Assembly (NCBI GenBank): GCA_021234155.1
Contig: JAJEKV010000065.1
Location: forward strand, 495,023 to 559,022
Origin: Isoetes taiwanensis
Lineage: Eukaryota > Streptophyta > Lycopodiopsida > Isoetales > Isoetaceae
Direction: 5' to 3'
DNA: 64,000 nucleotides
This document shows, piece after piece, positions 13,349 through 25,591 of the stretch. The notes under the pieces are model-generated. The model did no database searches. It was not told the origin of the DNA and was given only the letters and a program-made list of their open reading frames with translations. Each line of letters begins with the position of its first letter. Position 1 is the first letter of the stretch. A program made the translations under genes and the position numbers.

Positions 13349-14819
13349 CTGCCCTCTTGGATTCTTGTTGCGGAGTGGATGTTTCTTGATGGAAGGTTAT
13401 CACGAGATGGATTTTTTTTGCTCACATTTACAAAGGTATTTGTTTTTAATGTTTCTTGATTAATATAATGGTATTTTTACAAGATATTGGTTTTCTCGAT
13501 TCTACAATGCAATCTTTGCAAAACCCGCCTTTGTTTCCTTCACTTTTGTATGTTCTAAGATTTGTTGCAGATTCTAAAAGAGTTTAGAGTTTTAGGCCTT
13601 ACATTTTGCTTCCAACTTCTTGGATATTCTGGCCTCTTTGGATTATTCATAGTAACCCGACCTTTAGCTTCAATCAACAAATGGATTCTTGTGCACACAC
13701 TGGCGGATTATTCCATGCCGCTTTTAAGTCGTCTTGATCGGTCAAACATTGGCCATATGGAGCATCCAAAATCATATGGATTGATAAACAATGGTTTCAT
13801 TGTGAAAGAGAAATAGTTGTAGCTGAAGTAACAACATGTGGAATGCTATGAGCAAGCAAGCTTGCTTCAAAACCTCTATCCTTGATCTCGCTTCATCGAC
13901 TATTACAGGAAACCTACTCCACATCACCAAACCGCCGATTCTCTTCACTTGTTAAACCAAAGCCGGGCAACCCGTGGAGAAAGTGTCACTAAGTTCTTTA
14001 TGAACCTCACCAATTATTACCGCAGAGTAACGTTGATGTTGTTGTCTTTCATGCAATGGTTTATGAATAAAACATTATTGTCAAAGCATATCAATGTCTA
14101 AAGCTTTTATTTGATTCAATTTTATTTTGTTACTAAAGGTTTGTGAATAAAACATTATTGTAGAGCATATCGGTGTCAAAAAGCTTTTATTGATTCAATT
14201 TTATTTCACTAGTAAAATTCTATTTTCTAAATTAATATCAATCTAACCAATTTCTTTCCTTTACGTTCATGCGGACTATAGAATCTCTCAATCCAGAGCA
14301 TTTCTTGATGCACGAAGTCAACATGATGTTGATCCAACATTCTCGTACTAGAGAATCCAATAAATGAAGATCAAGTTCAATTAGTCCTGCCACCATCAGC
14401 GCAACCACCACCTGCGCATGGCGAAGACCCTATTGATGTGTTGTTATTATGGTTGGTTGGTTGGTTGGGTTTACGTGCGCAAGTAAATAGGCTAAGCGCC
14501 CCTCTGCAATTTGTTTGATAGGCAAATCAACGAAGATGTATATCGTATCTTAAGCCACTATCTATTTTGAGTGCTTCAAAATTGCTATAATACTCTTGTT
14601 GTCTTCAATGGCTTAATAAATTTTTAAATAATATGCTTTTAAAGCGTATGTAATTAAGTTACATTATGCTATAATATTATAGTTACTCAGGCTTCATATT
14701 AGTTTTTTTTTTTTTTTTTGTTATAATGCTAGATATTAGATATTACATATTGCTATATGTTTTGCATGTTTACATGTTTTTACATATGTTTGTTTTTTTA
14801 GGGCCCGAAGGGCCTAAAA
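13349..14819. other. Intergenic with one tandem duplication
   Basis: A ~78-bp unit is duplicated at 14057-14136 and 14137-14212 (gaataaaacattattgt ... gattcaattttattt). A poly(T) run lies at about 14703-14720. An open frame at 13562-13816 has no recognised similarity. Confidence 0.5.
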
Positions 14820-15291
14820 TTTTTAATATAACAACCAACACATAACTACCATTAACATTAATTATCACAACCATTGGATCCAACACATTTAAATTAAAAT
14901 CCCCTTAAACCCCCTTTGGTTTGGGTGCATATTCACTTTGGGGTGGCGTGAGGGCGTGAGAGCCCTTATAATTATATTTTTTACCGCATACAAAATCAAC
15001 ACCATATAGTATTTTGCTTCAAATCTTATAGTATTTTGCAAATCTTGTTATACAGTATAGCAAATTTTGTACTTGCATACCCCACAAACGAGGAATTTTA
15101 CGTATGGTGTAGATTAAGGAATAAGGGGTGAATATGCTTATCCAGCGACTCTCGTTGCTCGGAGTCACCCAGGTGTGAATATGCACCCAAACCAAAGGGG
15201 GTTTAAGGGGATTTTAATTTAAATGTGTTGGATCCAATGGTTGTGATAATTAATGTTAATGGTAGTTATGTGTTGGTTGTTATATTAAAAA
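14820..15291. mobile_element. Foldback element with perfect 117-bp inverted arms
   Basis: The left arm 14820-14936 and right arm 15175-15291 are exact reverse complements by base-by-base reading (outer end tttttaatataacaacc, inner end gggtgcatattcac). They are separated by a 238-bp non-coding spacer. No open frame of note and no clear target-site duplication are seen. It fits a MITE or foldback transposon; a recent inverted duplication is an alternative. Confidence 0.85.
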
Positions 15292-18200
15292 CACGAGCCA
15301 AAAAAATCATAAAAATTTTTACTCATAAAAATTGGATAATTATTGAGCATCTCTATTATTTACCATTTTTTTACCCGGTTGAAAACGTGCATAATCAAGA
15401 GACACAAAAATTCACTGACTTTGCATTGAATTTCTAAAGTAAAACACCATCGAAGCACAAAACATCGAAAACAAAATTTTGCTCTTCTTTGTTCCTTACG
15501 TGAACATACTAGCACACATTAATATTTTATAAATCTTTCCTTTGCCTCAACCCCGCAATTACGCTAGTTTGTTATTAGAGGTTTTTAGAATGTATTTTGT
15601 TTGCAATGGCTCGGGGCCGTTTTCTTAGGGTATAGATAAGGGTGCCGCCCCTTTCTATTTTCGACAGGGACGGCAATAGCTTTGAGGGCTGGGTGAGGGA
15701 TTTTTCGTTGAGGCGGGAGGTCGGGGTTTTCAACGAAGTCCGATTTGCAGGCATAAGCCTATGTGGGCTCCTTGTCTGCGCCGCTAGGGCTCCAGTGGAG
15801 CTGCGCCTGTTTTTAGAGTACCGGTGGAACTATGGTTGTTACATTTTATATTGAAAATCGGGAATAGGAGCTATGCTTACGCCATGGTGTTTGGTGTTTC
15901 GATTCCTCCCGCCATGGCCATGGTATAGGCGGCTTCAATATTGCGGATGTTCACCTCGAATCATGGCATGGGTCCTCATTAGATGATCTCGATCTTTCTA
16001 TATTATATTAATTCAAAGCGACTGGATTTATATTGGCGTCTTTGGAGATTGAATTTGTGTGTGATATTTGTTTGGGTTTGAGCTCATGTTGGATTAAAGA
16101 AGCTGCTTGCACTTTGGATCTATGGCAAAATAATCGACCTTAAATAGATGTGCGGAGGGATTATGTCCATCGGCCTTTGATTGAGAAGAGCAATCCATAG
16201 ATGGCCCCATTTATTAAACCGATCCTTAGCTGCCCTTGTTTATTCGGATGAATCGGCCCTCTTTCTTTTGGCTTCTATGGTTTTGCATTATGCAAAGATT
16301 CGAATTGTCCTATAGAAGGAGATTCCAAATGCACTTCCATTCATTTCTATTTGCTACAAGTTATTGTTGTGGAAGTGCGTGGTTCTGAACCGGCATTGAC
16401 TTTTGTGGTTCATTAATTTGTGCATGGTAAATGGTCATGTGCAAATGAAAGGTTTTGTGTAATGAATGAGCGATCGATTTCGAGGATCCACGGCGAATTT
16501 CGAGATGCCTCGATTACGGTTAATTGTAAGTTGGCCTTGTTCTTACGAAATCGGGATGCTAGGAACCAATTCCGTGACTAATCCGTACGGCTCCTCGATT
16601 CATGGTTTCCTTGACCAAATCGGCCATGTTGTTTGAATTTGGGTTACGATTCCACGGATCCATACCTCCTTTTCTTGCTTGGATCTACGCTTTCTGCATT
16701 TGTGATGTTTTCATTTTTAATGGTCATGTGGAAAGGTTTATAAAATTAAATGTTCATATATTTCAAAGTGACCTTAGAAAGTGGTAGAGGATTTTTTGTG
16801 AAAAAATATTGGCCGTTGATTTGGCATGATGCGGCATATCTTTGGAGATCAATGGTCGCGTGCAATCCTAAAAATAAAACCCATAAAGTATCCAAGCACG
16901 AGTAAATTGGCTTCCTCATACATTTCATGTATAAGATATGAGACATGTATGATGTTTTGGATAAGAGATGAGTTTGATATTGAGTCGGTTCCTATGTATA
17001 TTTGTGTATTTGCCGGCGAGGCTTGTTCTTCGCGACGGTTTTTCCCTCCTAAGGGGTTTTTTAATCCAGGGTAGCAATGGACTTTGCACCCATGTAATTT
17101 GGGTTCCATAGGCCGATTGGCCTCCGTGGACGATAAAAGAACCTTCCTTCCTTCCAAAAAGAATATTTGTTCTACTAGTTTCTTCTCCTTTGTAGATTTT
17201 TGTGGATCATTTTTTAACCCATTCATCATCAAGTTAAAAGACATTGATTTTTCTTTGAGCATCTTTGACATTATCATAGAATCTATGAGCAGTCACGATG
17301 TCTAAATTGTTTTCTCTTGATTAGCCTAAGATGTGTGCTTGCATTGGCCCTCATGCATTAGGATACAAAATGTAAATATTGGTTGGTTATTTTTCTTCGT
17401 TCACATCTGAAGGCAAATATCAAGCAAAAAAGAGTATTCCTAGCAAAAAGAACACATGTTATGAAACTTTAAAATAACTTCCTTCTTTGTTGGTTGCCAT
17501 GGTTGATGGAAGGATTCACAAACTTTAGCTCCACAAGAAGAATGTTCTTCAACAATAACGTGGTGATCCTTGAGGAGAAGATGATACCTTTTCCAAAGCA
17601 AATAGGTAGATCCTTTTGGTTAAGTATGGTGCTTCCATGCCCTAAGTTGTAAGTGCATCTATGACAATTCTTGTGTTTTTGGGCATCCCTTGGATGCATG
17701 ACTCTCATTTCCTTACTTTTCAGGGTTGCATTTGAGTGCTCAAGAATTTAGAAACCATTGAATCGCAAAGGTAGCATTAAACTTTCCATAGAAATTTTAG
17801 GCAATATCCTAGGCAATATCTTTTCCTCGAAAACTGGGTTGTGGAAGTAATGAAGATTGTGAATCTCCCACATTATCTACTGCAATGTCACGTACCATAA
17901 CCTCATAATTGTTATGCCACATTTACAATAATCTTGTCTCACATAGCATAGCTATGACAAATATCCTGATTCCTAAGTATTTTGGAAAGTAAACAAGGGA
18001 ACAATTTGGCTCTTTTGTTTGTTTTTTCTAGCATGTGTGAGTTACAATTTTTGAGAGCTATAAATTATTGGCATAATGAAAATAAGGGAGAGATGATAAG
18101 AATGGTTAAGATAAAATAAACTATACCAATCAATGGCGCAAATCATGTGAATTGGTCAAGGTTTTATCCATTGGCCATACTTTCTTGTCTTATATATAGG

Positions 18201-18765
18201 TTGTTTGTTTTGCTTGGTTGCTTTTGGTTTGTTCTCTTTTTGTTGTTTTGGTTCAAGCCATAAAGCTGCTACAACTCACATGTGGAGGCAATAAGGCAAT
18301 AACAAATTGGAGTTCACATAAAAGCTCAATGAATGTAGACAAAAGAAGTCTAGCAGAATAACTAGAAGTTCAAATTGGTTGCCTCAACAGTAAGGAATCT
18401 CAATGCCAATGCCACAGAATTTATATCCAGCCCAATGGGGCAACAGTTCTGAATATTGAAAGGATGTTGATGACTCTCTATTAACAGGAGGATCTTAAGA
18501 AATCCTTATACCCACTGAAGACTGCACTGACAATATTTCCACTGGAAACAACTGCAGATGCACACAAGTCTTACACAGTTCTTAGAAAATTGCTAGTATA
18601 GTTACAAAATTGTTGCATGTCTGCAGGAGCAGAACTTATGATGCCTGTGAACAGAATGGCATAAGCTTGTCCGAGGAAATCACAGTAATAAACCGCAGAC
18701 AAGACCATGGGACCAATCTATAACAAGCAAAATGAATGTAAAAGAGGTTCATACTTGTACACAAA
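15292..18765. other. Intergenic, no gene recognised
   Basis: Open frames at 15642-15854, 16602-16787 and 16849-17277 are short, overlap on opposite strands and resemble nothing known. The part next to 18765 is presumably the 3' UTR of the F-box gene. Confidence 0.4.
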
Positions 18766-20055
18766 TCATGCTTGTAATACTTGGCAGTGCACGATATGGC
18801 TCTTCAATCTGCTTCTTCCGGCAATATTGGACCAGAGATTGGTAACGAACGTTTTAAATAAGCCCTTTCCAGCAATAGTTTCCCACAACTGATCTTTCTT
18901 AGATGGATCATCTGCATTTGCAACATCCACAACAGTTATACTCATGTTGTTCCTTATAATACAAAGCTTACCCCCAAGAGGGAGTAGCGCTGCTGCTTCC
19001 ATGGCCCTTGAATTTCCTAAATGCAACTTGCTATCCACTGCACTATTCCATGAATCGGTTGTCTGATTATAAACCCGCAGTTTACATCCATCCCTACAAT
19101 CCAGAGCATACAGCTGACTGTTTAAGGAAGCACTAGGATTGCGCCACCCACTAACCATGCCATCTGAAACAGGACCCCAATGATTTGTTGATGGGACATA
19201 AACCTCACTCATTACTTGCCGATGATTTCCTAATCCTTTTAAAAACCATCTGCCTTCATATACAACACCAATAAAGGGAACCATGGCCGTGCTCATTTCT
19301 GAAATATAGCACCATTTGTTCTTATTTGGATCATACACTTCAGCTGACTTTAGTGAACGCTGAGTGCCTTCACATTCCCCTCCTGCAACATAAAGACAAT
19401 TGTTGATAACACAGCAACCAAAAAAGTGACGGCGGCGGAGCATATCAGGGGCTCGATGCCATTTGTTTGTCCTTGCACTGTAATATATAACTTTCCTCAT
19501 TGAGCCTTTGCCAGGATCCTTGCCACCAAACAAGTATAAATGACAACCACTCAAAACTGCGCAACCAAATCCCAATGCCTCACAATATTCTGGTGGGACA
19601 GGAGGCAACGGTTGCCAAAGATGATATATAGGATCAAAAGCATGCCATGATATACGACCATCGCGATCTCTTTTGATAACATATATCCACTCTTCTGCCA
19701 TCCCTAGACCTTTCCTCTGTGAATAAAAGAAGTTCCCAGCCAACAATCTATACCATCTCCTGCACACTACTCGTAATTTTCGATGATATATTCGTGGAAC
19801 CCTTACTAGACATGCAATTGCCAAATCATCTGGAAGACCAGGAATTAGTTCAGATGGTACCTTGTTCCTTTCACCTCTAGAAGCACGTGTTTTTGGAGTA
19901 ACAATGGTGGGCTTTATATCAGACTGAATACAATGTCTTGTTCCAGGGACAAATCTCCTTGCCCCAGCAATGGTGAGACTTGTATCAACCCCACAGTAAC
20001 ATGCTGCAGTTTCAGCCTGGCAATGGAACATTATAGTCCTGAGTGCATCAGACAT
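18766..20055 (-). CDS. F-box/kelch-repeat protein (At1g55270-like)
   Basis: An intact 429-codon reading frame. Residues about 68-115 form an F-box (LIPGLPDDLAIACLVRVPR ... LRVVCRRWYRLLAGNFFYSQR), which in this family binds SKP1 in an SCF ubiquitin ligase. Kelch-type repeats follow from about 125 to 380, with the typical CAVLSGCHLYLFGGKD, INNCLYVAGGECEG and LYALDCRDGCKLRVY blades that would hold the substrate. The C-terminus KSHIVHCQVLQA matches what I remember of Arabidopsis At1g55270, and the length (429 against about 434) agrees. The start is less sure: cactcag|gac at about 20043 could be a splice acceptor, so the first 10-15 residues may be intron and an upstream exon may exist. It has no frame breaks, unlike its neighbours, so it is probably functional. 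Confidence 0.93.
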   Translation of the reverse strand: MSDALRTIMFHCQAETAACYCGVDTSLTIAGARRFVPGTRHCIQSDIKPTIVTPKTRASRGERNKVPSELIPGLPDDLAIACLVRVPRIYHRKLRVVCRRWYRLLAGNFFYSQRKGLGMAEEWIYVIKRDRDGRISWHAFDPIYHLWQPLPPVPPEYCEALGFGCAVLSGCHLYLFGGKDPGKGSMRKVIYYSARTNKWHRAPDMLRRRHFFGCCVINNCLYVAGGECEGTQRSLKSAEVYDPNKNKWCYISEMSTAMVPFIGVVYEGRWFLKGLGNHRQVMSEVYVPSTNHWGPVSDGMVSGWRNPSASLNSQLYALDCRDGCKLRVYNQTTDSWNSAVDSKLHLGNSRAMEAAALLPLGGKLCIIRNNMSITVVDVANADDPSKKDQLWETIAGKGLFKTFVTNLWSNIAGRSRLKSHIVHCQVLQA

Positions 20056-23000
20056 AGGAAAATAATTTGACGACTGGACCCAATAGACAACTTATCCTCT
20101 TGGAAAAACAGTAACAATCGCACAAGACAGACATAAACAAATTAATGTATGTGTTTCCTTAACAACATAAAGCAGTGCAATGGTTGCACATTAGAAAGAC
20201 TTTGAGACAAAGAGTTAGAATGGGAAAGAAAAAGTTTTGTATGATGATAAAAATTATGAACATGCAACTCCTCAATACAATTAGGCGGGTTTAAGAAAGG
20301 GGATTATAAAGAAATGCATCAGGATTTCAGTTAAGCTTCCAAACATACAAGAAAATATAGTAACTTTCAGAAAATGCATGTACAAATATGATACAACGAA
20401 TGGACATGATAACTCTTTGTTCAGAATGAGCTCAAACCTGGATGGGTACAGTTCGATGTGCTTTCACAAGCTTCATTTAAAAACGCCACTTATCTCTTGG
20501 TTCTCTCTGCTTCACGGACTATTTTCAGCATCTTGCGTAGAAAGTAAAAATTTGCATGTCCCCTTTCTCCACTATAAAGCTCAGCTTAATCCAAAAACGC
20601 CTTTTTGATTGTCTGTTTGTCACTTACACAGATGGCCCATATTTTCCCCATTGCCAGATCAATGGAGCAGCTGACCAACAGACACCAGAACAAAGTGCCT
20701 AGATCACTGCCACACAAAACTCCACAACATTTTTGCATCAAATCTAATTCATACTCTCAACAACAAACAGGCTTCTCCAAATCCCAAGCCATTGCATTAC
20801 CAAAAGTCCCAAATCCAAGCTCAAAAAATCCCTTTTCCGGGTGTAGCCCACGAAACAAGAAACAACCACATGCCTAAACTTTTGCCTGGAAATGACTTCA
20901 ATACAGTAAGCGGCAGCGTGAAGGGAGGTTTCTTCCACTATATTGTACGAAGAGAATCAAAGAAAGAATACGTGAAAATGAAGTATTATATCTTATCTGG
21001 TCATATGGACAGGGCAGGGGAACCAGCATTATTTTACATGCTGGAAATTGCATGATGTGCCGAAATAGACAGCAAAGGAACCCATTTCAGTAGAAACACT
21101 GAAGGCTGCGAAAACTGGATCTATGCAGCCTCCATCTTCTCCGAACTCGCAACAGAAGAAGCCAACCATGGCAGACACAGTCAGACGAGCAGGTACTTGG
21201 AAATTTCAGGACGTCATTTTGACGGCCAAGGCCGTCATGCAAAAACATCAAGATGATTATTTCAATTCAATGGTCCTAGACAACATGGCCCATATGGCCC
21301 ATAAATTGGACATATGGTCACTTTTATACAAGGAAATTTTTTTAGTAGACATATGGCCATTCTATACATGGAAATTTTTTTATGTATACAAACTTGTTCA
21401 ATGCCTAGAGTTACTCAAATTGTCTTCGACCGATGATTGAATAACCAGACTGACTTGACAATTCAGATGCTTCCTCGACATCTGCTCTGTCTCCTACATC
21501 AGATCAACCACATATGCCTTGCCTCATCAACTACTACGTGTTTTCACGTCTATCCCTACTTGTTCCTGCCTGTGGAAAATCAACACAAGTGGCATTGCAC
21601 ATGTTTAACAATTTTACGTCTGCTCCCAAGTCGTCATCTCATTATTTGAGTTTGACCAATGGATTGTTTGGGCATGAAGAAATGTATGCAATTCATTTTA
21701 AGTGTAAGAAAATAGTTCTTCCTAGTTAGTTGTTACTGCTTATCAATGTCCACTTGTGTGGCCCTCCATCTTGAGTAGGACTCATATTTATACTTAGTGA
21801 AATATTGGCTCAAACTGAGACCTAAGGCTTTAACACGGAGACTTCCACGTCTCCAAATGAAAGTGGCGATTATAATTGCGTTATCATAAAATATGCAATG
21901 TCTATTTCAGATGCTTGTAATTTCTACAATATATTCTATTCTTCATTTTGTTTCCTTGTTGTGAACACTCAATGGACACATCTAATCTCCATCTTGCCTA
22001 GATGCTCTTAATAAGACCATCAGGGAATCCTTAAGAAATAGCGTAAGCTGCAAATCAAATTTGTGACGACCATATCGATATATAATAGGTACAATAGTTT
22101 TCAAATATTTTGGTGTCTCTTGTACCTTATCCGTAGGTTCTTACCACGTACCTTGTGAAAATAAGCATTAGAATAGAAAAGAAAAGAATAGAACGGTTTC
22201 CTTGTGAAAATAAGCATTAGAATAGAAAAGAATAGAATAGAATGGTTTTTTGCCAAGAATTTTTAAAACACTCCTGCTCTAGCTCTTAAGAGCTTGGAAA
22301 AAGAGTATGATGTAGGATGCTTATTATTTCATCTAAGAAAGTGTAGGTGCATAAGGTTGTCACTGTCTAAGATAGGGTGGGGCGAGAAAAAAGTGTTTCT
22401 TATTCTTGACAAATTTTGGAATTGAATAGAATCAACTTTTATCATCCACGGAGACCATAGTCCATGGGATCCAATATAAGAAAGAGAGAATACAGCAAGA
22501 CTTTTACTGTCAAGGATTAAAAAGCCCTCGCCTCGAAGGGTTTTTGAGAGAGCAACCTCAACAGTTCTAGAAGATATTATACATCCGTACATTTTTACAT
22601 GTCAATGTAATGATGCATGACTTAATTCATCTCACATGTTGAGAACCTCTAGGATATAGGATGATAATGCCATTACGACGGGCATCTGCAATAGCAAATG
22701 TAGCAGCTGATTAGGTATAATCAAGTCCACATACCATGCTCGAATAGTCATAAACGTTGGCCAGCTTTGAAGAGTGTGGCACTATAATCTTCAATAGTTC
22801 CCATGTGGCAATACTGGCATCTCCTGTTTTCATGCTCCTCCTGTCCCCATCTGCCTGTTTCAATTTTGAGGCGGTGTGCACAAGTGCGAATGGACGCAAT
22901 TGTTCTATGCCTCTTGATGAGCAAATGTGATAATAATACTCTCAGGAAGGCTTTCTGGACCTATTCCCAATCGTCCACTGTGGCAAGGGATATCACTGGC

Positions 23001-24989
23001 ACCCGTACTTCAACTCTATATAAAGTATTGTTTCTACCAAAACATCAAACAAGCGTGCTTGATGGGACCGATCATAGCTCCACTTTTTAACAATTGCTTT
23101 GCATGGCATTGAGTGCTTTTCATCCAGCCCTCACACTCAATGTTGGATACAGGTGCCCCAATATATGGTGATAGTGACTTCTACTCAAAGATATTTGTAT
23201 GTCTGTACCACTTCTGCTTTTTCACCCTGATATTTAAAGCGAGATTGTCTATGCTGTTAAGATGATATGAAGAGTAGTTTGGTCTTGGTCACATTGACTC
23301 GCATTCCAGTTGGTGGCATTTATACAAAGATAATGCTATAGGTGATGCAATTTGTGTCATGGATAATGTTACAATTTGTAACGAGCTTGGCCCATTAACA
23401 GGCATGTCCTACTGATGATGATTATTGAGATTATTCTAATTGGTCATTACATGAGAAATACATACTATGTATGAGAAGTTTATACAAAGTTTATGTGATA
23501 AAAGCAAAGGGCATCAGTTTACGTGAGAGTTTCTGGAAGGAGGAGAAGGAGAAATTTCTAGGATGTTTTGTTGATCGAAGTTTGGAGCATCATAACTCAG
23601 CGACCCGAGATTCAATTCAGGTATTTTTACTTTGCTACAAAAGCTTTTTGAATCGGCTTTCCGGATTGGATCTAATCAAACCAAAATTCAACTGTATGGC
23701 GGAGTTATGATGGAAAGAGTGATGATCGGTCAGAATTGACTATGCATGTATCTTTCTTCTACAGATTGATTCTTGGAGCTAGAAGCCAGTCGTTTGAGGC
23801 ACAAGCATCTGTAAGGGGTCTATACTTGAAAGAATTCTTAGGTCAGTGCTTTATACTTACATCAGGTGGTGTACATATATCATGTTCTTGAGTTATTGAG
23901 ATCCTATGTGAGCATGATTGAATCAAAATTAAGACTATAATCTGGAATTGAAAAGGATTGTATCAAGAACATTAGAATTGAATGTCTACAAGATAAGAAC
24001 TAAGGGAAGATTGGAGAAATCTTTTTGCAGATTATCTAGAGGCAGTTTTAGGTGCTTATACTAGAGTGTAGTGCCAATTTGGGGTTTTGAAATTATTCCC
24101 GCATAGTGGTCGTCATAAAAACAACAATATGCAAGAGGTTCTTGAAAGGATTGGATTGGGTCGGAATCACCCAAGAAGGATGGATTAGAGAGTTTTAAGT
24201 ATTGTGGCAAGGGTTCAGGTCTGCCCTATATAATCCTTTCAGACAAAATCGGCTCCCTGGCAATAGCTAATAAATCGAATAAACAGTTGGTTTTGCTACT
24301 CACTTATATCTCGGAGACCATAGGGTAAGACATAATAGCTTATCCATGCATTGATTTGATTTTCATCTGTCAGCCATGGCTGATGCTCAATTTGAAGCCT
24401 ACCACCACTTTGATCTCAGTTTTTGCAAATGCACTCAGAGCTGATAAATCTGCATTGTATAGTCTGATTCTACCCTTGTAGATTGTTCTTATCAGCTATG
24501 CTACATCTAGCCGATCCGTTTCTTGTTTCAAAAATGTTATAATCTTTGTGGCCAACTCCTCCACGAAAATGAGTGACCCAAGAAGACATTTGAATCTTCC
24601 AAATTCTTGCAAAACCTATCATGGTTCTCGTTGTTCCTGAGCTCTTCAACTAGATCCTACATGGCAATGTGGATTGGTTTGTAAATCGGTGACATAGTCT
24701 CAATAAATGAAAAGCCAGATATTTCATACTTATCTTTCTAAAACATTTTATTTCCACATTTGGTGCCACAGATTGCATGGCTTCTTGCACGATACTCTAA
24801 AAAATTAGAGGCAAAAAAGAAATGAATTTGTATAATCACCTGCTTATGAGATATAGCTAGGTCCATAGGTAACATTATTAGTGATAGCATCAACTTCATT
24901 CTGAAGCTGCATGATTGCCTAAAATCCTGCATATTTCCTAATCCCATGCAGATATGTCCACTAATTGTTAGTCCTATGCAGCCAGGCAC
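20056..24989. other. Upstream flank of the F-box gene and intergenic DNA
   Basis: No gene is recognised. It holds an imperfect duplication around 21290-21390 (catatgg ... ggaaatttttttа-like blocks) and a ~50-bp tandem duplication at about 22147-22243. The region 22700-23300 has several open frames on both strands without recognisable similarity. Confidence 0.4.
22147..22243. repeat. Tandem duplication of ~50 bp
   Basis: The block ccttgtgaaaataagcatta followed by gaatagaaaagaa occurs at about 22152 and 22200, with small differences in the gaatag-rich end. Confidence 0.8.
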
Positions 24990-25591
24990 AGGACTATTCC
25001 TGAATACCACGTAGGGCAGAGACAAGGGACCAGGTCAAGCATCAGGTAGCAAACCCATGCCCCCGCCAAAAACCACGCAGAAGTCCATGCCCCCGTCAAA
25101 GAAGAGAGCCAGACAAGATAAATGACGGCCGCCGGGGAGTTCGGCCTAAATTTAGCGGGATTCTAGGCACTAATGATGGCACTGCAAAGATTCCTTTAAA
25201 TCAAGCATATGATCCAGGAGTTGGTGACCAAGATTTGCCATATATCTATTTTGGGCCCAAGGCCATTGTACTATATATATCAGATAGATAGATCTCAAGT
25301 TTTTAGATGAGACTTAGTATTGTCTTGTTTCATTCTTCTCGCTTGAAGAGAGTTCATGTATTCTTATTGAGATTTAAGGAGCCTTATCTTGACATATAGT
25401 CTCTTTATTTTTCTGTTCTATTTCATTCTTTCTGATCTGATTTCTTTGCAAAATCCCGCGTGGCACTCTATTAGGATCTATCTGCTTGATCCAAGGGTCC
25501 TCACAGAGGGCTGTCTTGCAGATGATCCTGAACCCAGACCCTAAACACTGTCACTACTGCCGGGTCTTAGCTCCTTTTTCCCAACTCCAAG
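24990..25591 (+). mobile_element. Possible LTR/leader of retroelement C
   Basis: This non-coding stretch directly precedes a decayed gag. It has a tactatatatatcag TATA-like sequence at about 25270 and a T-rich downstream part, as in an LTR. No second copy is visible in the window, so the LTR boundaries cannot be set. Confidence 0.3.

Noticed and set aside
13075-13463. Open frames of 60-116 codons on both strands across the microsatellite
   Set aside because: They encode only HV, HA or CM dipeptide repeats dictated by the TGCATG repeat.
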